Shown: positions 17,265-26,996, counted from the first letter of the stretch. The stretch is DNA of 64,000 bases from Bradyrhizobium vignae (GCF_004114425.1 NZ_RDQF01000033.1:1-64000), one strand, 5' to 3'. The notes: a model not told the origin generated them from the sequence alone. Translations and numbers: made by a program.

Positions 17265-18217
17265 GTCTACGTTATTCCATGGTCTGCAAGGCGGCTCAAT
17301 GATCCCCCGCCAAAACCGCCTCCATATCCCCGCTGCCAAGTTGTCGAGGCTGTCGTGCCCCCGGCGCATTGGCCTGCACCCCTGGACGATCGTAGCGTAA
17401 TGCGGTGCAAGGCTCGGGTCTGCGCTTTCGAACATTCATGCACCTTGCGGCCGTGGCATTCCAACACATCACCGCTGGTGCGCTATGGTCCTAGTTCGCA
17501 TCCTCGTGGCCGCGTCACAACCGCCTGGACCCAGCACGCTCCCAGAAATTTCCCGTCGATCGAGGAAAGCATCGGCGGTGGTTCGGGCAAAGAGATGACG
17601 TAAATTGCATCAGAAGCCCTGATGGATGATCGTGCTGCTTATGGTGTCGTCCAGAATGCGCAGAGCGGGAAACAAGTTTCTCACTGGGGCGAACATTCTC
17701 GGATGTGAAAGACAGCAAATTAGCGTGATGATATGCGCGCCGACAAGTATATAACGAAAGTGTTAAGGGCCTCGCGATCAAGACGCAATTAAAGGCCCGG
17801 CGGTCGCAAGCCAACGACCGCCGAGATCGCCGCGCTGGGATTACTGTTGATAGTGTGCGGCGCGTGCCGTTCGGTTTACGACTCTCATTTGCATTTGACA
17901 GCTATTTTTTGCAAGCGTGGAGCTTGGAGAAAAGGACGCCGAGCAGCACGTCTAGCGATCACGAATAGCCGCTAGACTAATGGTTCTTCACCGTGGCATC
18001 GATAATTGGAGAACATAGTGGACGCGTGGACGCTTATTCCGTTTCCCTGTTCAGCGCACGCTCATTCCCTGATCACATCAGCAATTTCCCTGTTATTGAT
18101 TTGCGCATGCGTTGCCGTTATACTTTGGAGTCGCAGGCGTTTTCTGGGATTCCGTTGGTCAAATCGCCCGCCACAGAGCAGGATTTCCCTGTAGAATTCC
18201 CTGTTCGCAGGGAAATT
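17265..18217. other. Gene-poor region between the two tadD copies
   Basis: About 950 bases. I find no convincing gene; the short frames lack ribosome sites and family resemblance. The right half carries direct copies of TTCCCTG at 18043, 18065, 18086, 18185 and 18197 and an inverted copy at 18208-18214. No transposase remnant is visible. Confidence 0.55.
18197..18214. repeat. TTCG-loop hairpin in a TTCCCTG repeat cluster
   Basis: TTCCCTG (18197-18203), TTCG (18204-18207) and CAGGGAA (18208-18214) form a perfect 7-bp stem with a four-base TTCG loop. It ends four bases before the truncated tadD copy begins, marking the duplication junction. Confidence 0.75.
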
Positions 18218-18500
18218 CACCGGCTGGATCGGCTTGGCTGCAAGCTATGATCGGATCCGTCGATTTGATCTTGCCGATCAGGCCTATGCCCAAGCGATCC
18301 GGCTCGGCGGCGAAACTGTGCAAGTCCTGAATGACCAGGGATATTCGTACATGTTGCGCGGCAATCTGGGTGCGGCGCGCCGAAAGTTCGAGAAGGCTTA
18401 TTCGCTCGATCCAGGTAATCCGGTCATCGCCAATAACCTCGAGCTTCTCAACGGCAGCCGGCGCTATCATTGAAAGACCACCAAACAACCAGCCCTAGCG
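18218..18500 (+). pseudogene. Truncated duplicate of the tadD 3' end
   Basis: The translation from 18234 (MAASYDRIRRFDLADQAYAQ onward) matches the C-terminal TPR repeats of TadD almost residue for residue. It lacks the lipoprotein signal and first repeats and has no ribosome site. One extra base in GGCGCTATCATTG (GGCGGTTCATTG in the intact gene) shifts the frame, so the copy ends ...GSRRYH. The near-identity indicates recent duplication or gene conversion. Confidence 0.88.
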
Positions 18501-18869
18501 ATTGTCTCGGTAAGTACACGCGTCTGCATTCGGTCGAGGCGCATGTAAGCCGCCTGCCGCGTTGGGCGCGTTTCTGACGCTTGTCCAGCCCCAGCTGACC
18601 GCAACGGTAGTGTCATCGATGCGACCATCATAAGGTGGTGCAATTTGGCGCATCGCGCTCGACGCAGGCGGGGTTGGCCGCGAGGTATGATCTGATACGC
18701 CGGTCCTTTCAGGTCAGGCTCGACAGGCTGGCAACGCAGGCCCGAGTCGCCGCGCTCGCCTTGGCAATCTTCTCAGCCGCCCAAATGAAAAGCGCCGCTA
18801 CCGTTTGCTCGGCGCGGCGGTTGATGGTTGAGGGCGTCTGGGTTGCGGTTAGCCCGCCGCTCCGGCACG
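18501..18869. other. Intergenic region
   Basis: About 370 bases after the duplicated tadD fragment. No supported gene, repeat or obvious terminator was found. Confidence 0.5.
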
Positions 18870-19136
18870 TTACCGCACGTACCAATATCCCCACCAGCGC
18901 TGGGACACCGGCCGCGCCGCTGCCTTCATGGCTGCGACTTCCTCGACCGGGCGCAGCTGGGGGCCATAGATCGCGGGCGGATAGACATCATCCCACAGCA
19001 CGAGTCCGCCTTGGACGGCGGCCGCCCGATGATGGGCCGGAGCAACGGAGAGCTCGGCGGCGGACGCCACGGATGCCGACAAGGTAAGGCCGAGAGCAGA
19101 CAGGGCAATGGATGGAATAAGGGCACGGAAGTTCAT
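18870..19136 (-). CDS. Small exported protein (88 aa)
   Basis: ATG 19136 has GAGAGGGA about 9 bases upstream. Residues 1-27 are a signal peptide (SIALSALGLTLSASVASAAE). The mature 60-residue part contains VLWDDVYPPAIYGPQLRPVE and ends WWGYWYVR; it is rich in aromatic residues and has no cysteine. The function is unknown and no neighbour explains it. Confidence 0.72.
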   Translation of the reverse strand: MNFRALIPSIALSALGLTLSASVASAAELSVAPAHHRAAAVQGGLVLWDDVYPPAIYGPQLRPVEEVAAMKAAARPVSQRWWGYWYVR

Positions 19137-19519
19137 TGGATTAATCCCTCTCAGAATGAGATGCGAAATAATGCGACGGGTCCCTTACGGTTGCAAGAGC
19201 ATCGGCCGACGGATCGACCCCAATCTCCCGTTGCGGAGGCGCGCGGTCTCGCGACGCACGCCTGCTCGGCCGCGACGGGTCTGGACATGTCAGGCTGCGA
19301 GAAACGTCTCTCTTGCGTCTCTCTTATATGGAGCGGCACTCATATAGAGCGTCCGATGATTGCCGCCGGGCGAGGCGAGATGCAGCAGTGCCGCCAGACC
19401 TGGCTGCCTAGAAGAGATCGCAGGTTGAACAATCTTTCGGCGTCGAGGAGTCTTCGAGAACCATGATGTCGACACACTGCTCGCTCTTGATAGGAGGCGT
19501 ACGATCCAGGACGACTCCC
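19137..19519. other. Intergenic region
   Basis: About 380 bases between divergent small genes; frames on both strands are short and lack ribosome sites. Presumably it contains the two promoters. Confidence 0.45.
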
Positions 19520-19693
19520 ATGACTTCTGCGTTTGTCTCCGCTTCCATCTTTGGTGCTGGCCTCATTCTGGGATACGCGCTGCGCGCCTGGCGCGTCCAA
19601 CGAAGAACCGTGAACTCATCCTGCGGCGCCTCACGCCGTACGTCCGAGCCCGCTCCCACCTCGACGTTCGGCCACGCCCGACGAGCCTTCTAG
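19520..19693 (+). CDS. Small single-helix membrane protein (57 aa)
   Basis: ATG 19520. MTSAFVSASIFGAGLILGYA is one hydrophobic segment followed by a basic stretch (LRAWRVQRR), then a Ser/Thr-rich tail ending STFGHARRAF. I associate this ending with small bradyrhizobial membrane proteins of unknown role. The true start could also be the upstream ATG at 19463, but that would add a non-membrane leader. Confidence 0.55.
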   Translation: MTSAFVSASIFGAGLILGYALRAWRVQRRTVNSSCGASRRTSEPAPTSTFGHARRAF

Positions 19694-19751
19694 GCATCGT
19701 CCAACTCGTTGCAGCATCCAGCCTCATACTGGAACGTTGGGACATGATGAA

Positions 19752-20030
19752 ATGAGTGGGCCCAAGAAGGATGCGCCGCGACGCTATATCGTGGACGGCG
19801 CCGGACAGCGCGTGCTCGTTGGTTTGACGATCTCGGAAACGATCGAGTTCGAAGCGCTGGACAAGCCGGACACCCGCCCCGGCGCAGACTTGCTTGGAGA
19901 GGCGGCTCGTGTCCATGAGGCCAAGCATGACAAACGTTGGATGGAACTCTACGTCAAGCACGAGCGAGCCTGGAGCGACTGGATGGCCCAGACGCGTGAG
20001 CGTCTGGAGAAGCCGCCTTTGCTCAACTAG
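19752..20030 (+). CDS. Hypothetical protein, small acidic/basic soluble (92 aa)
   Basis: ATG 19752, preferred over an in-frame TTG at 19737. The sequence opens MSGPKKDAPRRYIVDGAGQR and continues VLVGLTISETIEFEALDK. It is predicted alpha/beta, soluble, with a helical C-terminus (HDKRWMELYVKHERAWSDWM). The pattern resembles small conserved rhizobial proteins without known function. Confidence 0.7.
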   Translation: MSGPKKDAPRRYIVDGAGQRVLVGLTISETIEFEALDKPDTRPGADLLGEAARVHEAKHDKRWMELYVKHERAWSDWMAQTRERLEKPPLLN

Positions 20031-20107
20031 AGCACGATAACACCAAGGCCACTGCATCGTTGCCGCGAAGCCATCTCGCCCGTTAGTGGCAGGTAGGGGG
20101 CCTCATA

Positions 20108-20854
20108 TCACACCGCGATCATGCGGCTTCCCTGGATGCTCATCAGGGTGAGGTTGCCGGTCGCATAGGCGCCGGTGTCGATGTTGACGCGATTGGCCAT
20201 GAACTCCGCGCTGCGGACCGGCGTGTGACCATGGACGATATACTTGCCGAAATGCTCCTCGCTCCGCAGGAATTCCTCGCGTATCCAGAGCAGGTCGCGC
20301 TCGGTCTGCGCGGCCAATGGAACGCCGGGGCGCACGCCAGCGTGGACAAAGAAGAAGTCTCCGCAACTGAAGCTCAGCCGCAGATTGTCCAGGAATTCCA
20401 GATGCTCGGTCGGCATGGCGCGAATCAAATCGCGCAGGATCGATGCCGGCTCGTCGCGCTTGAGATCCGGCGGCGCAAGCCCGTATGACATCAATGTCTG
20501 GGTCCCGCCGAAGGCAATCCAGTCCTCGAACAGTGAAGGATCTTCGAAAACCCTCACCAGAAAGGCCTCGTGATTGCCCTTGAGGAAAACCGCATTTCCC
20601 CGGCGGCTCCGCTCGACCAGGATGTCGAGGGTGGAGCGCGTATCCGGGCCGCGGTCGATGTAATCGCCCATGAAGACTTCGACGGCATAATGCGGCCGGC
20701 TGCGGGCGACGTCGGCATCGACCACCCGCAGCATGGGCTCGAGCAAATGCGCGCAGCCGTGAATATCCGAGATCGCGTAGATGCGAACTCCGTCCGGCAA
20801 TTGCGGCTTGGGGATGGAGGAGTGTGGTCGCGCGAGGGATTTCATGGCGCTCAT
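20108..20854 (-). CDS. Serine/threonine-phosphatase-type metallophosphoesterase (248 aa)
   Basis: Calcineurin-like phosphoesterase of the bacterial PPP/Apa type. From ATG 20854 the metal-binding motifs are SDIHG (residues 29-33), GDYIDRG (63-69), GNHE (93-96), and C-terminal VHAG and VHGHTP. It would hydrolyse phosphoproteins or small phosphoesters in the cytoplasm. An in-frame ATG at 21022 would add 56 poorly conserved residues. It lies next to the polysaccharide cluster, where a phosphatase could oppose the tyrosine kinase at 23603-25804, but PPP enzymes usually act on Ser/Thr, so this is only a suggestion. Confidence 0.85.
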   Translation of the reverse strand: MSAMKSLARPHSSIPKPQLPDGVRIYAISDIHGCAHLLEPMLRVVDADVARSRPHYAVEVFMGDYIDRGPDTRSTLDILVERSRRGNAVFLKGNHEAFLVRVFEDPSLFEDWIAFGGTQTLMSYGLAPPDLKRDEPASILRDLIRAMPTEHLEFLDNLRLSFSCGDFFFVHAGVRPGVPLAAQTERDLLWIREEFLRSEEHFGKYIVHGHTPVRSAEFMANRVNIDTGAYATGNLTLMSIQGSRMIAV

Positions 20855-21435
20855 CGATCGGGTGGTCGAAAAGTTATCCCCAAGTCGCCGGCACCGGAGA
20901 GCTTCCATCCAACACGAACAACGTGAATTCGGTGGGGCCGCGACCTCGTTCTCCGACCTGATCATGCCAAAAGAAGGGCGGCATTTTTTGCCGACCTTGT
21001 TTGTGGCGGACTGCAGGAACAAGATCGGTGCGCAGGAATTGCATCACTGCCCCGAAGTGTGCAGCAAAGCTGCATGACTCGTGGAATCTTCATATTCAGC
21101 CACAGATAGAAATCCGAAGAAATTCTCGCAGCCGACTCTGTGTGCTTCGGCGGGAGCAATGCAGCGCCTCAAAGTTGAGCGGAGAGGCGCATCGGATGCG
21201 GAACTTGAGTCAAAATAGGGCAGTCCGTTCACTCGTATGTCAGCACTGTGACGACATTTTCAGCGCGTCGAATTTCGCTGCGTACTTCGACACGACGCAT
21301 CGTCCGTGCGCCGCAAAAGTTTTGCGTGCAGCGCCACAATGTCGCTGCGATCACTCAACACTTTCGCGCGGGGAATTGACGAGTCTTCAGCATCACGATG
21401 AGCGTCAGGCACTCTCTCGATAGGCAGAGGTTCGA
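20855..21435. other. Divergent promoter region at the start of the polysaccharide cluster
   Basis: 580 bases between the phosphatase and the sugar-phosphate transferase. No gene is supported. It holds short palindromes: TGCAGC/GCTGCA around AAA (21060-21074) and GCAAAAGTTTTGC (21313-21325). These may be regulator sites. Confidence 0.5.
21313..21325. promoter_or_regulatory. GCAAAA/TTTTGC palindrome upstream of the sugar transferase gene
   Basis: A perfect 6+1+6 palindrome about 110 bases before the start codon at 21436. Related TGCAAA palindromes occur in other promoter regions of this cluster. Confidence 0.4.
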
Positions 21436-22866
21436 ATGGCTGTTGCAACTTATGGTTCTGAAAACGCCCATGCGCTTTCATCTGCGCGCGGCAGCGCTCT
21501 TCAGAGGCCTTTTCAGATCGTCGTCATCGCTACTGACTTTCTGTTGATCCTGTTGAGCTATGCGGCGGGAGCTTCGCTGTATGGTGGGGCTGTCGCTTCG
21601 CCTGCCGACGGCGCATCGGTGGGAGCCGGGTTGTTCGTGGGCGTGGTGTTCGTCGGGATCGCCTATTTCCGCGACGTCTATTCCACGCACCGCCTGCTCA
21701 ATCTCGTATGGCAGCTTCGAATGGCGGCGTTCATTTGGCTGACGTCGCTCACGATCCTGGCCGTTGCGGCCTTCCTGCTGAAATCGACCGACAATCTATC
21801 GCGCGGCACCGTCATCGTCTTCGCCGTGATCGGCGGACTTGGCCTGATCAGCCTGCGCTTCGTCTGGCAGGCCGTGTTCGGCACGAGCTTTGCGCGAAGC
21901 CGGTTGGTCGATCGCAAGGTGATCCTGCTCAGCCTGAAGCCGCTCGACTTCACCTCGAGCCGCTTCAAGGATCTGCGCAGGAATGGCTTCGACGTCATGC
22001 GCCATTTCGTGCTCGGAGACGACCGGGATGATGGCCAGTGGGAGCGACAGATTCGCGACGTCATCCGTCAGTCGCGCTCGGCTGACGTCGATGAATATCT
22101 GCTTGCGATCGACTGGAACGAATTGCCGATGCTGCGCAAGCTGGGGCCATACTTGCGCGCCGTCCCGCAGCCCATTCGCCTGCTGCCGGACGACCCGGTT
22201 GCTGACCTCGTGACCCGTCCCTTTTTGCCGGTCAGCGGAACCGTCGCGGTCGAGATCCAGCGACCGCCGCTCACAATTCTCGAACGGCTGCAAAAGCGCT
22301 GTCTCGACGTCGGCGTCGCTCTGTTCGCGCTCGTGCTGCTGACGCCGCTGCTGCTGACCGTTGCCATGCTGATCAAGCTGGATTCACCTGGAAACGTCAT
22401 ATTCCGGCAGTCGCGCCGCGGCTTCAACGGCCGGCCGTTTGAGATCTGGAAGTTTCGAACCATGACCGTTTGCGAGAATGGTGAGACGGTGACACAGGCG
22501 ACGAAGAAGGACGCCCGTGTCACAAAAATTGGGCGTTTCCTCCGCATGACGAGCATCGACGAGCTGCCGCAGCTCTGGAACGTGCTGCGTGGGGACATGT
22601 CACTGGTCGGACCGCGTCCGCACGCGCTCGCCCACGACAACTACTACGACGAGCTCATCAGCAAGTATGTCTACCGCCATCACATGAAGCCGGGCTTGAC
22701 GGGCTGGGCCCAGGTGAACGGATTCAGGGGGGAAACGCCGACGATCGATCTGATGGAGAAGCGGGTCGAGTACGACGTCTGGTACGTCAGCAACTGGAGC
22801 ATCTGGCTCGACCTGAAGATCATGGCCCGCACCGCGTCCGCAGTGATGTTCCAGGAAGCCTACTAG
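21436..22866 (+). CDS. Undecaprenyl-phosphate glucose/galactose phosphotransferase (WcaJ/ExoY type)
   Basis: 476 residues. It starts polysaccharide assembly by moving a sugar phosphate from a UDP-sugar to undecaprenyl phosphate. Four N-terminal membrane helices (about 25-145) are followed by a CoA-binding-like domain and, from about 285, the bacterial sugar transferase domain: KRCLDVGVALFALVLLTPLL helix, KFRTM, TSIDELPQLWNVLRGDMSLV, GPRP, and KPGLTGWAQVNGFRGETPT. All conserved blocks are intact. It is transcribed alone, away from the phosphatase gene. Confidence 0.93.
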   Translation: MAVATYGSENAHALSSARGSALQRPFQIVVIATDFLLILLSYAAGASLYGGAVASPADGASVGAGLFVGVVFVGIAYFRDVYSTHRLLNLVWQLRMAAFIWLTSLTILAVAAFLLKSTDNLSRGTVIVFAVIGGLGLISLRFVWQAVFGTSFARSRLVDRKVILLSLKPLDFTSSRFKDLRRNGFDVMRHFVLGDDRDDGQWERQIRDVIRQSRSADVDEYLLAIDWNELPMLRKLGPYLRAVPQPIRLLPDDPVADLVTRPFLPVSGTVAVEIQRPPLTILERLQKRCLDVGVALFALVLLTPLLLTVAMLIKLDSPGNVIFRQSRRGFNGRPFEIWKFRTMTVCENGETVTQATKKDARVTKIGRFLRMTSIDELPQLWNVLRGDMSLVGPRPHALAHDNYYDELISKYVYRHHMKPGLTGWAQVNGFRGETPTIDLMEKRVEYDVWYVSNWSIWLDLKIMARTASAVMFQEAY

Positions 22867-22910
22867 TCGCTTGATGTCTCAACCGCCTGAGAGCGCTGAC
22901 CCGAGGCGCC

Positions 22911-23297
22911 TCAGGTTCCATTGCGCGGCGGCTTGCCGAGGAGCCGCATGATCGCATCCCGCAGGGCAAGAAGCGGCGGCACGAGCACGAAGAAGGCTCC
23001 CATTGCAAGGGAGAAGATGACATGGCGGATCGAGAAAGGTTCGTCCTGCTCGATCTCGCGCCGGCTTGGCTCGATGGGCGCCGGTGAGAGCGTCGTTGCC
23101 ATGGGCTGCCGAAGCGGCTTGCGCGGGGGGATCACGACCAATACGAAGAGAATGTTGAGCAGAACCCAAATAGTCAAAATCGTAAGGACGATCAGCATCC
23201 GAGCCCACCGGAAAAGAGCTGTGAGTGAGTATGGGCCGAGATTAGCCCCGGGGAACCGAGAAGGAAAGATGCCTAAAGTTTCGTCATTTTGAGGCAT
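22911..23297 (-). CDS. Membrane protein with two helices, polysaccharide cluster
   Basis: About 128 residues if the ATG at 23297 is used; an in-frame ATG at 23339 is an alternative and neither has a strong ribosome site. Helix 1 is WARMLIVLTILTIWVLLNIL, then a cytoplasmic or periplasmic loop, then helix 2 (FSLAMGAFFVLVPPLLALRD). It lies downstream of the ExoP-like gene in the same direction, after a 300-base gap that holds no other gene. I do not recognise the family. Confidence 0.6.
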   Translation of the reverse strand: MPQNDETLGIFPSRFPGANLGPYSLTALFRWARMLIVLTILTIWVLLNILFVLVVIPPRKPLRQPMATTLSPAPIEPSRREIEQDEPFSIRHVIFSLAMGAFFVLVPPLLALRDAIMRLLGKPPRNGT

Positions 23298-23602
23298 CAA
23301 GCCCGGATTGTCTCGTCTTAGCGACAGATGGTTGCCCATGGCGCACCGTCTTGGTCAATCCTTGCTTTTGGCTAGAGCAATAACCGCAAGTTGTGGATTC
23401 CGGATGAATACGGACGTCCAAGCAGCCCGGCTGTGCCTGGGCACGATCTCCGTCCGTCCGACGGGCTCGGGCTGTCTCGCGTGCAAGGCGCGCTCGCTCG
23501 CCTTCAAGCGACAATTCCACGAAACAAGAATAAGGTCCGCTGCCAAATGGCAGCGGGCCCGAGGTCGTTCCAGTTCGGCTGGGCGCGTCGCCGCGCCTCC
23601 GC

Positions 23603-25804
23603 CTAGGCGTGCTCGACGTAGTAGCTGTTGTGGTGCTTACCCTTGTAGGCCTCGATGCGCTTGAGCATCTTCGGATTGGCGCGGTTGAGCACGGCACCGA
23701 GCAGTTTCTTCTGGAGCACCTCCGACCCCGAAACCGACTCTTGAAGAGCGCTTCGTGTCGTCTGCCCCCATTCGATGACGTAGACCATGGCATCGATCAG
23801 GAGGCTGACGGCCTTGGAGTCCGCCACCGGCATCACCGGGGCAAGATCGATCACGATATACTCATAGTGCTCTCTCAGCACCTTGAGCAGCTCGGCCATC
23901 GCCTTCGATCCAATCACGTCGGCCGAATTCACCATGCGGGAAGCCACGACGGAGGGAAGGAAATCCAGTCCCGTCTCCTTGCTCCGCTGCACGTGGTAGC
24001 CGAGGCTCGCGGGGTCGTTGAGCGCCTCCACAAGTCCGCTCTTGGCGTTGGGCGCGAGCTCTCGCGTCAGCGAGCGCGTGTGCAGGTCGCCGTCGATCAG
24101 CACCGTGCGATGCCCCGTGAGAGCGATCAATTGCGCGAAATTCGCCGCGACGGTCGTTTTTCCTTCCTTGGGAAGGGAAGAGACGATGCCGATCACCTTG
24201 ATCTCGCGGGTCAGGCGCGCAACGTCGATCGACACCTTGATGTTGCGCAACGTCTCGGCAAACCGCGAGAACGGATGATCGACGACATAGCGAGATATAT
24301 CGGATGCGCCGGTCTTCGCGGCTGGACCGATATCGGGCAGGACGCCGAGGCACTTCACGCCGAGCTCATCCTCGACCTCGCCGGGGGTCCTGAGCACGTC
24401 GCTCAGCAGTTCACGCGCAAATGCGACACCGAAGCCGAGACAGAGGCCGCCCACCAGGCCGCCAACGAGCGCCAGGACCGTGCGCGGTGAGCTCTTTTGG
24501 TCCGGATTCGTGGCGGTGCTGATGAGACGCGCCTCGCTGAGCGGGAAGCTCTGGTTTTGCGTCGCGCTTTGCAGCTTTTCGAGGAAGTTGTTGTAGAGAT
24601 TGCGATAGGTGTCGGCGGCGCTTTCGAGATCGCGCAGCTTGACCTCGGCCTGGCCGGTGTGACCGGCCTGGGCAACGAGGTCCTTGACGTTCTTCTCGAG
24701 CGACGCCTCGCGGCTCTTTGCGATCTCATAATCGCTGCGATAAGCATCCCCGATCCGATGCAGCTCGTCGGCGATGTTCTTGCGCAGCTCGTCCATCTTG
24801 TTGGCCAGATTGACCGCCGCAAGGTGAGTCTTGCCATAACGCCTGGACCAGTCGGCATATTGGGCCTGGAGGTCGAGATATTGGGCGCGCAGGCGGGTGA
24901 TGACCGAATTGTTGAGAGCGTCCGTCACCGTCGGCTGCGCGAGATCCTGGTCGGAGATCGCCTCGATCCGGTCGAGCCGGGCCTTGGCCTCGGCCGTCGC
25001 AGCCCGCGCTTGAACCAGCTGCGTATTCAGGTCCGACAATTGCTGCTCGGACATCAGGCCGCGGCTGGTTCCGACGATGTTGTGCTCGGCCTTGAAGGTC
25101 TGCACGGCGCGGTCGCTGGCCGTTGCCTGCTCGCTCAGCTCGAGGCTGCGCTGCTGAAGCCATTCGGTTGCCCGCTTGGTGGACTGATATTTGGCTTCCA
25201 GAGCGCCGACAAGATAGGCATTGGCGATGGCGTTGGCGATCTTGGCGGCCTTGTCGGGGGTCCGTGCGCGATAGTTCAACGAGAGAACATATGTCGTCAG
25301 GACGCGCTCCGTTCTCAGGTTCTTCTGAACCTGCTCGACCACGGCATGTTCGATTCGTTCCTGGGTCGGCGGTTCACCGGAGCCAAACAGCGAACTCACC
25401 TTGCCGATGATGAGGGAGAGAAGGCCCGGATTGGAACCTTTGAACTCCGGATCCTCCGTGAGCTTCAGACGACGAACGACGGACAGAATCAGGTCGTCCG
25501 AGTTGATGATTTCGACCTGACTGTCGACATAGCCGGTGTCGATCAGGGCGCTGTTGGTATTGCTGTCCTTGTCCAGCACCTGTGCCTGACGCGTGTCCAT
25601 CATGATGCGGGCATTCGCCGTATACATGGGTTGCGCCGTAATCAGGTAGACCATCACCAGCGCCAACGAAGCGCCGGCGCATGCCGCAATGATTGGCCAT
25701 TGGCGGCGTAGCACGTCGGCCACGCGCTCGAAGCTGAGCACGGCCCCGCCGAATTCGATGCCGAACCGGTGTCCCGACTGGAAATGTTCTCTAGGCTGGT
25801 ACAT
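23603..25804 (-). CDS. Polysaccharide co-polymerase / tyrosine autokinase (ExoP/Wzc type)
   Basis: 733 residues. An N-terminal Wzz/chain-length domain with a first helix (IIAACAGASLALVMVYLITA) is followed by a long periplasmic coiled coil (residues about 180-430), then a second helix with SSPRTVLALVGGLVGGLCLG. The cytoplasmic BY-kinase domain has Walker A SLPKEGKTTVAANFA, Walker A' VLIDGDLHTRS, and Walker B YIVIDLAPVMPVADSKA. The C-terminus ends ...HHNSYYVEHA; two adjacent tyrosines are few compared with the tyrosine cluster of Wzc. It controls chain length and export of the polysaccharide. Confidence 0.92.
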   Translation of the reverse strand: MYQPREHFQSGHRFGIEFGGAVLSFERVADVLRRQWPIIAACAGASLALVMVYLITAQPMYTANARIMMDTRQAQVLDKDSNTNSALIDTGYVDSQVEIINSDDLILSVVRRLKLTEDPEFKGSNPGLLSLIIGKVSSLFGSGEPPTQERIEHAVVEQVQKNLRTERVLTTYVLSLNYRARTPDKAAKIANAIANAYLVGALEAKYQSTKRATEWLQQRSLELSEQATASDRAVQTFKAEHNIVGTSRGLMSEQQLSDLNTQLVQARAATAEAKARLDRIEAISDQDLAQPTVTDALNNSVITRLRAQYLDLQAQYADWSRRYGKTHLAAVNLANKMDELRKNIADELHRIGDAYRSDYEIAKSREASLEKNVKDLVAQAGHTGQAEVKLRDLESAADTYRNLYNNFLEKLQSATQNQSFPLSEARLISTATNPDQKSSPRTVLALVGGLVGGLCLGFGVAFARELLSDVLRTPGEVEDELGVKCLGVLPDIGPAAKTGASDISRYVVDHPFSRFAETLRNIKVSIDVARLTREIKVIGIVSSLPKEGKTTVAANFAQLIALTGHRTVLIDGDLHTRSLTRELAPNAKSGLVEALNDPASLGYHVQRSKETGLDFLPSVVASRMVNSADVIGSKAMAELLKVLREHYEYIVIDLAPVMPVADSKAVSLLIDAMVYVIEWGQTTRSALQESVSGSEVLQKKLLGAVLNRANPKMLKRIEAYKGKHHNSYYVEHA

Positions 25805-25835
25805 TTGCTAATTCGCTGCCTTTGACGATCACTGA

Positions 25836-26402
25836 TCAATTCGGAAGGGGAACGGGCTTGAAGGGGTCGGCCAACTTGGTCTTCCATTCGCCGTCGAGCA
25901 GCGCTCCGCCTCGCGGCGGCCGCGCAAGACCCTTGCTCTGCGATTGGGCCTGCTGGGGGCCCGAGTCCTCTCCCGCTGCGGAATAGCCTGATTGCACGTT
26001 GAGATCGCCGATCCGCTGCGCGAAATCCCTGATCTTGCGGGCTGCGTCGGGCTTCGTCGACGTGCACCGCTCTTCGGCAATCCGCAGCGCGGCGCCGATG
26101 GCCGACCTATCGCTTGAAGCCGATGCGGAGATGAGCGTCTGCACGGAGGGCAACACCGATGGATTGGTCGCGATGAGAGCCGAGAGCCGATATCTCAGCT
26201 TCTCCTTGTCATTGCGCAGTCGCTCCAGAAGCGAAGACGGCGACTTGACGAAGGTATCTAGTTCGAGCTGCGAGGCGCGGTCAGAGAATTCGACGCACTG
26301 GGCGCGGCAAGCATCGCTGCTCGAAACGATCAGCGCAGAACCTATCAAAACAGTCGATAGCCATCGCGGCTGTGCATGACGACGTGTTAGTCCGCGGCCC
26401 AT
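25836..26402 (-). CDS. Exported hypothetical protein upstream of the ExoP-like gene (188 aa)
   Basis: ATG 26402 is preceded by AAGGA at good spacing; an in-frame start at 26510 would put the signal sequence inside the protein. Residues 1-34 form a signal with STVLIGSALIVSSSDACRAQ. The mature part is mostly helical (LELDTFVKSPSSLLERLRND, then a Ser/Ala-rich section and KIRDFAQRIGDLNVQSGYSA). It is about 30 bases before the ExoP-like start, so the two are probably co-transcribed. A periplasmic role in export is inferred from position only. Confidence 0.7.
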   Translation of the reverse strand: MGRGLTRRHAQPRWLSTVLIGSALIVSSSDACRAQCVEFSDRASQLELDTFVKSPSSLLERLRNDKEKLRYRLSALIATNPSVLPSVQTLISASASSDRSAIGAALRIAEERCTSTKPDAARKIRDFAQRIGDLNVQSGYSAAGEDSGPQQAQSQSKGLARPPRGGALLDGEWKTKLADPFKPVPLPN

Positions 26403-26996
26403 CCGTGTTCCTTGCTTCTGTTGCAATAGGAGAACACGCGAAACTTGGCAGGTAACTGTGTCATCTTTTTGTGCGGCGCAAACTGATGCACGATCGTCGA
26501 CGACGAACAACGTTGCTCAAACTTTGCGCCGGTTGCAAAAGCACGATTTGCAATGCCTGCGAGATTGGCATGTCGCGCTCATGGATGTTGCAGCTTGAAA
26601 ACATATCAGGCACTCGCAGACCCGCGGGTCGCAAAACCGACACAAGTCACGGCGCGCTTGTATTGTTCCCTCGGACAAAAGAATTTTTGCTGCGACATCC
26701 ATACGCAGACAGACCAATGTCTTGGGAATGGCCTCTACCGCAACAGCGCCGAATTTCGCGCACACTTTCCACGCAAATACTCGCAATCATCACAGCTGAT
26801 GGAATTTGCGCCCGAAGCACGCGGCGCCTCAAACAAAAAGTGGCGTGAAGTTGGCGCTCACATGTCTGAATGATCTACGAGCATTGAAAGTATCGTCGGT
26901 CGTCATGCATCGCGTGCGAGTCCGTGAATCGCAGAGATTGAACACGCGCGAGACCTGATCCACACTGCTGCGGCGCAATAGCTATGGAATGTTGAT
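26403..26996. other. Divergent promoter region inside the polysaccharide cluster
   Basis: 590 bases between the leftward ExoP operon and the rightward acyltransferase/Wzy operon; no gene is supported. It carries several TGCAAA-like elements, the best being the perfect palindrome at 26533-26553. Confidence 0.5.
26533..26553. promoter_or_regulatory. TTGCAAA-n7-TTTGCAA palindrome
   Basis: Perfect 7-bp arms (26533-26539 and 26547-26553) around AGCACGA, between the divergent operons, about 130 bases upstream of the 26402 start. It is a candidate operator for a dimeric regulator; the regulator is unknown. Confidence 0.45.

Noticed and set aside
24497..25711. A rightward 404-codon frame
   Set aside because: It is antisense to the ExoP/Wzc-type gene with intact Walker motifs; no family resemblance of its own.
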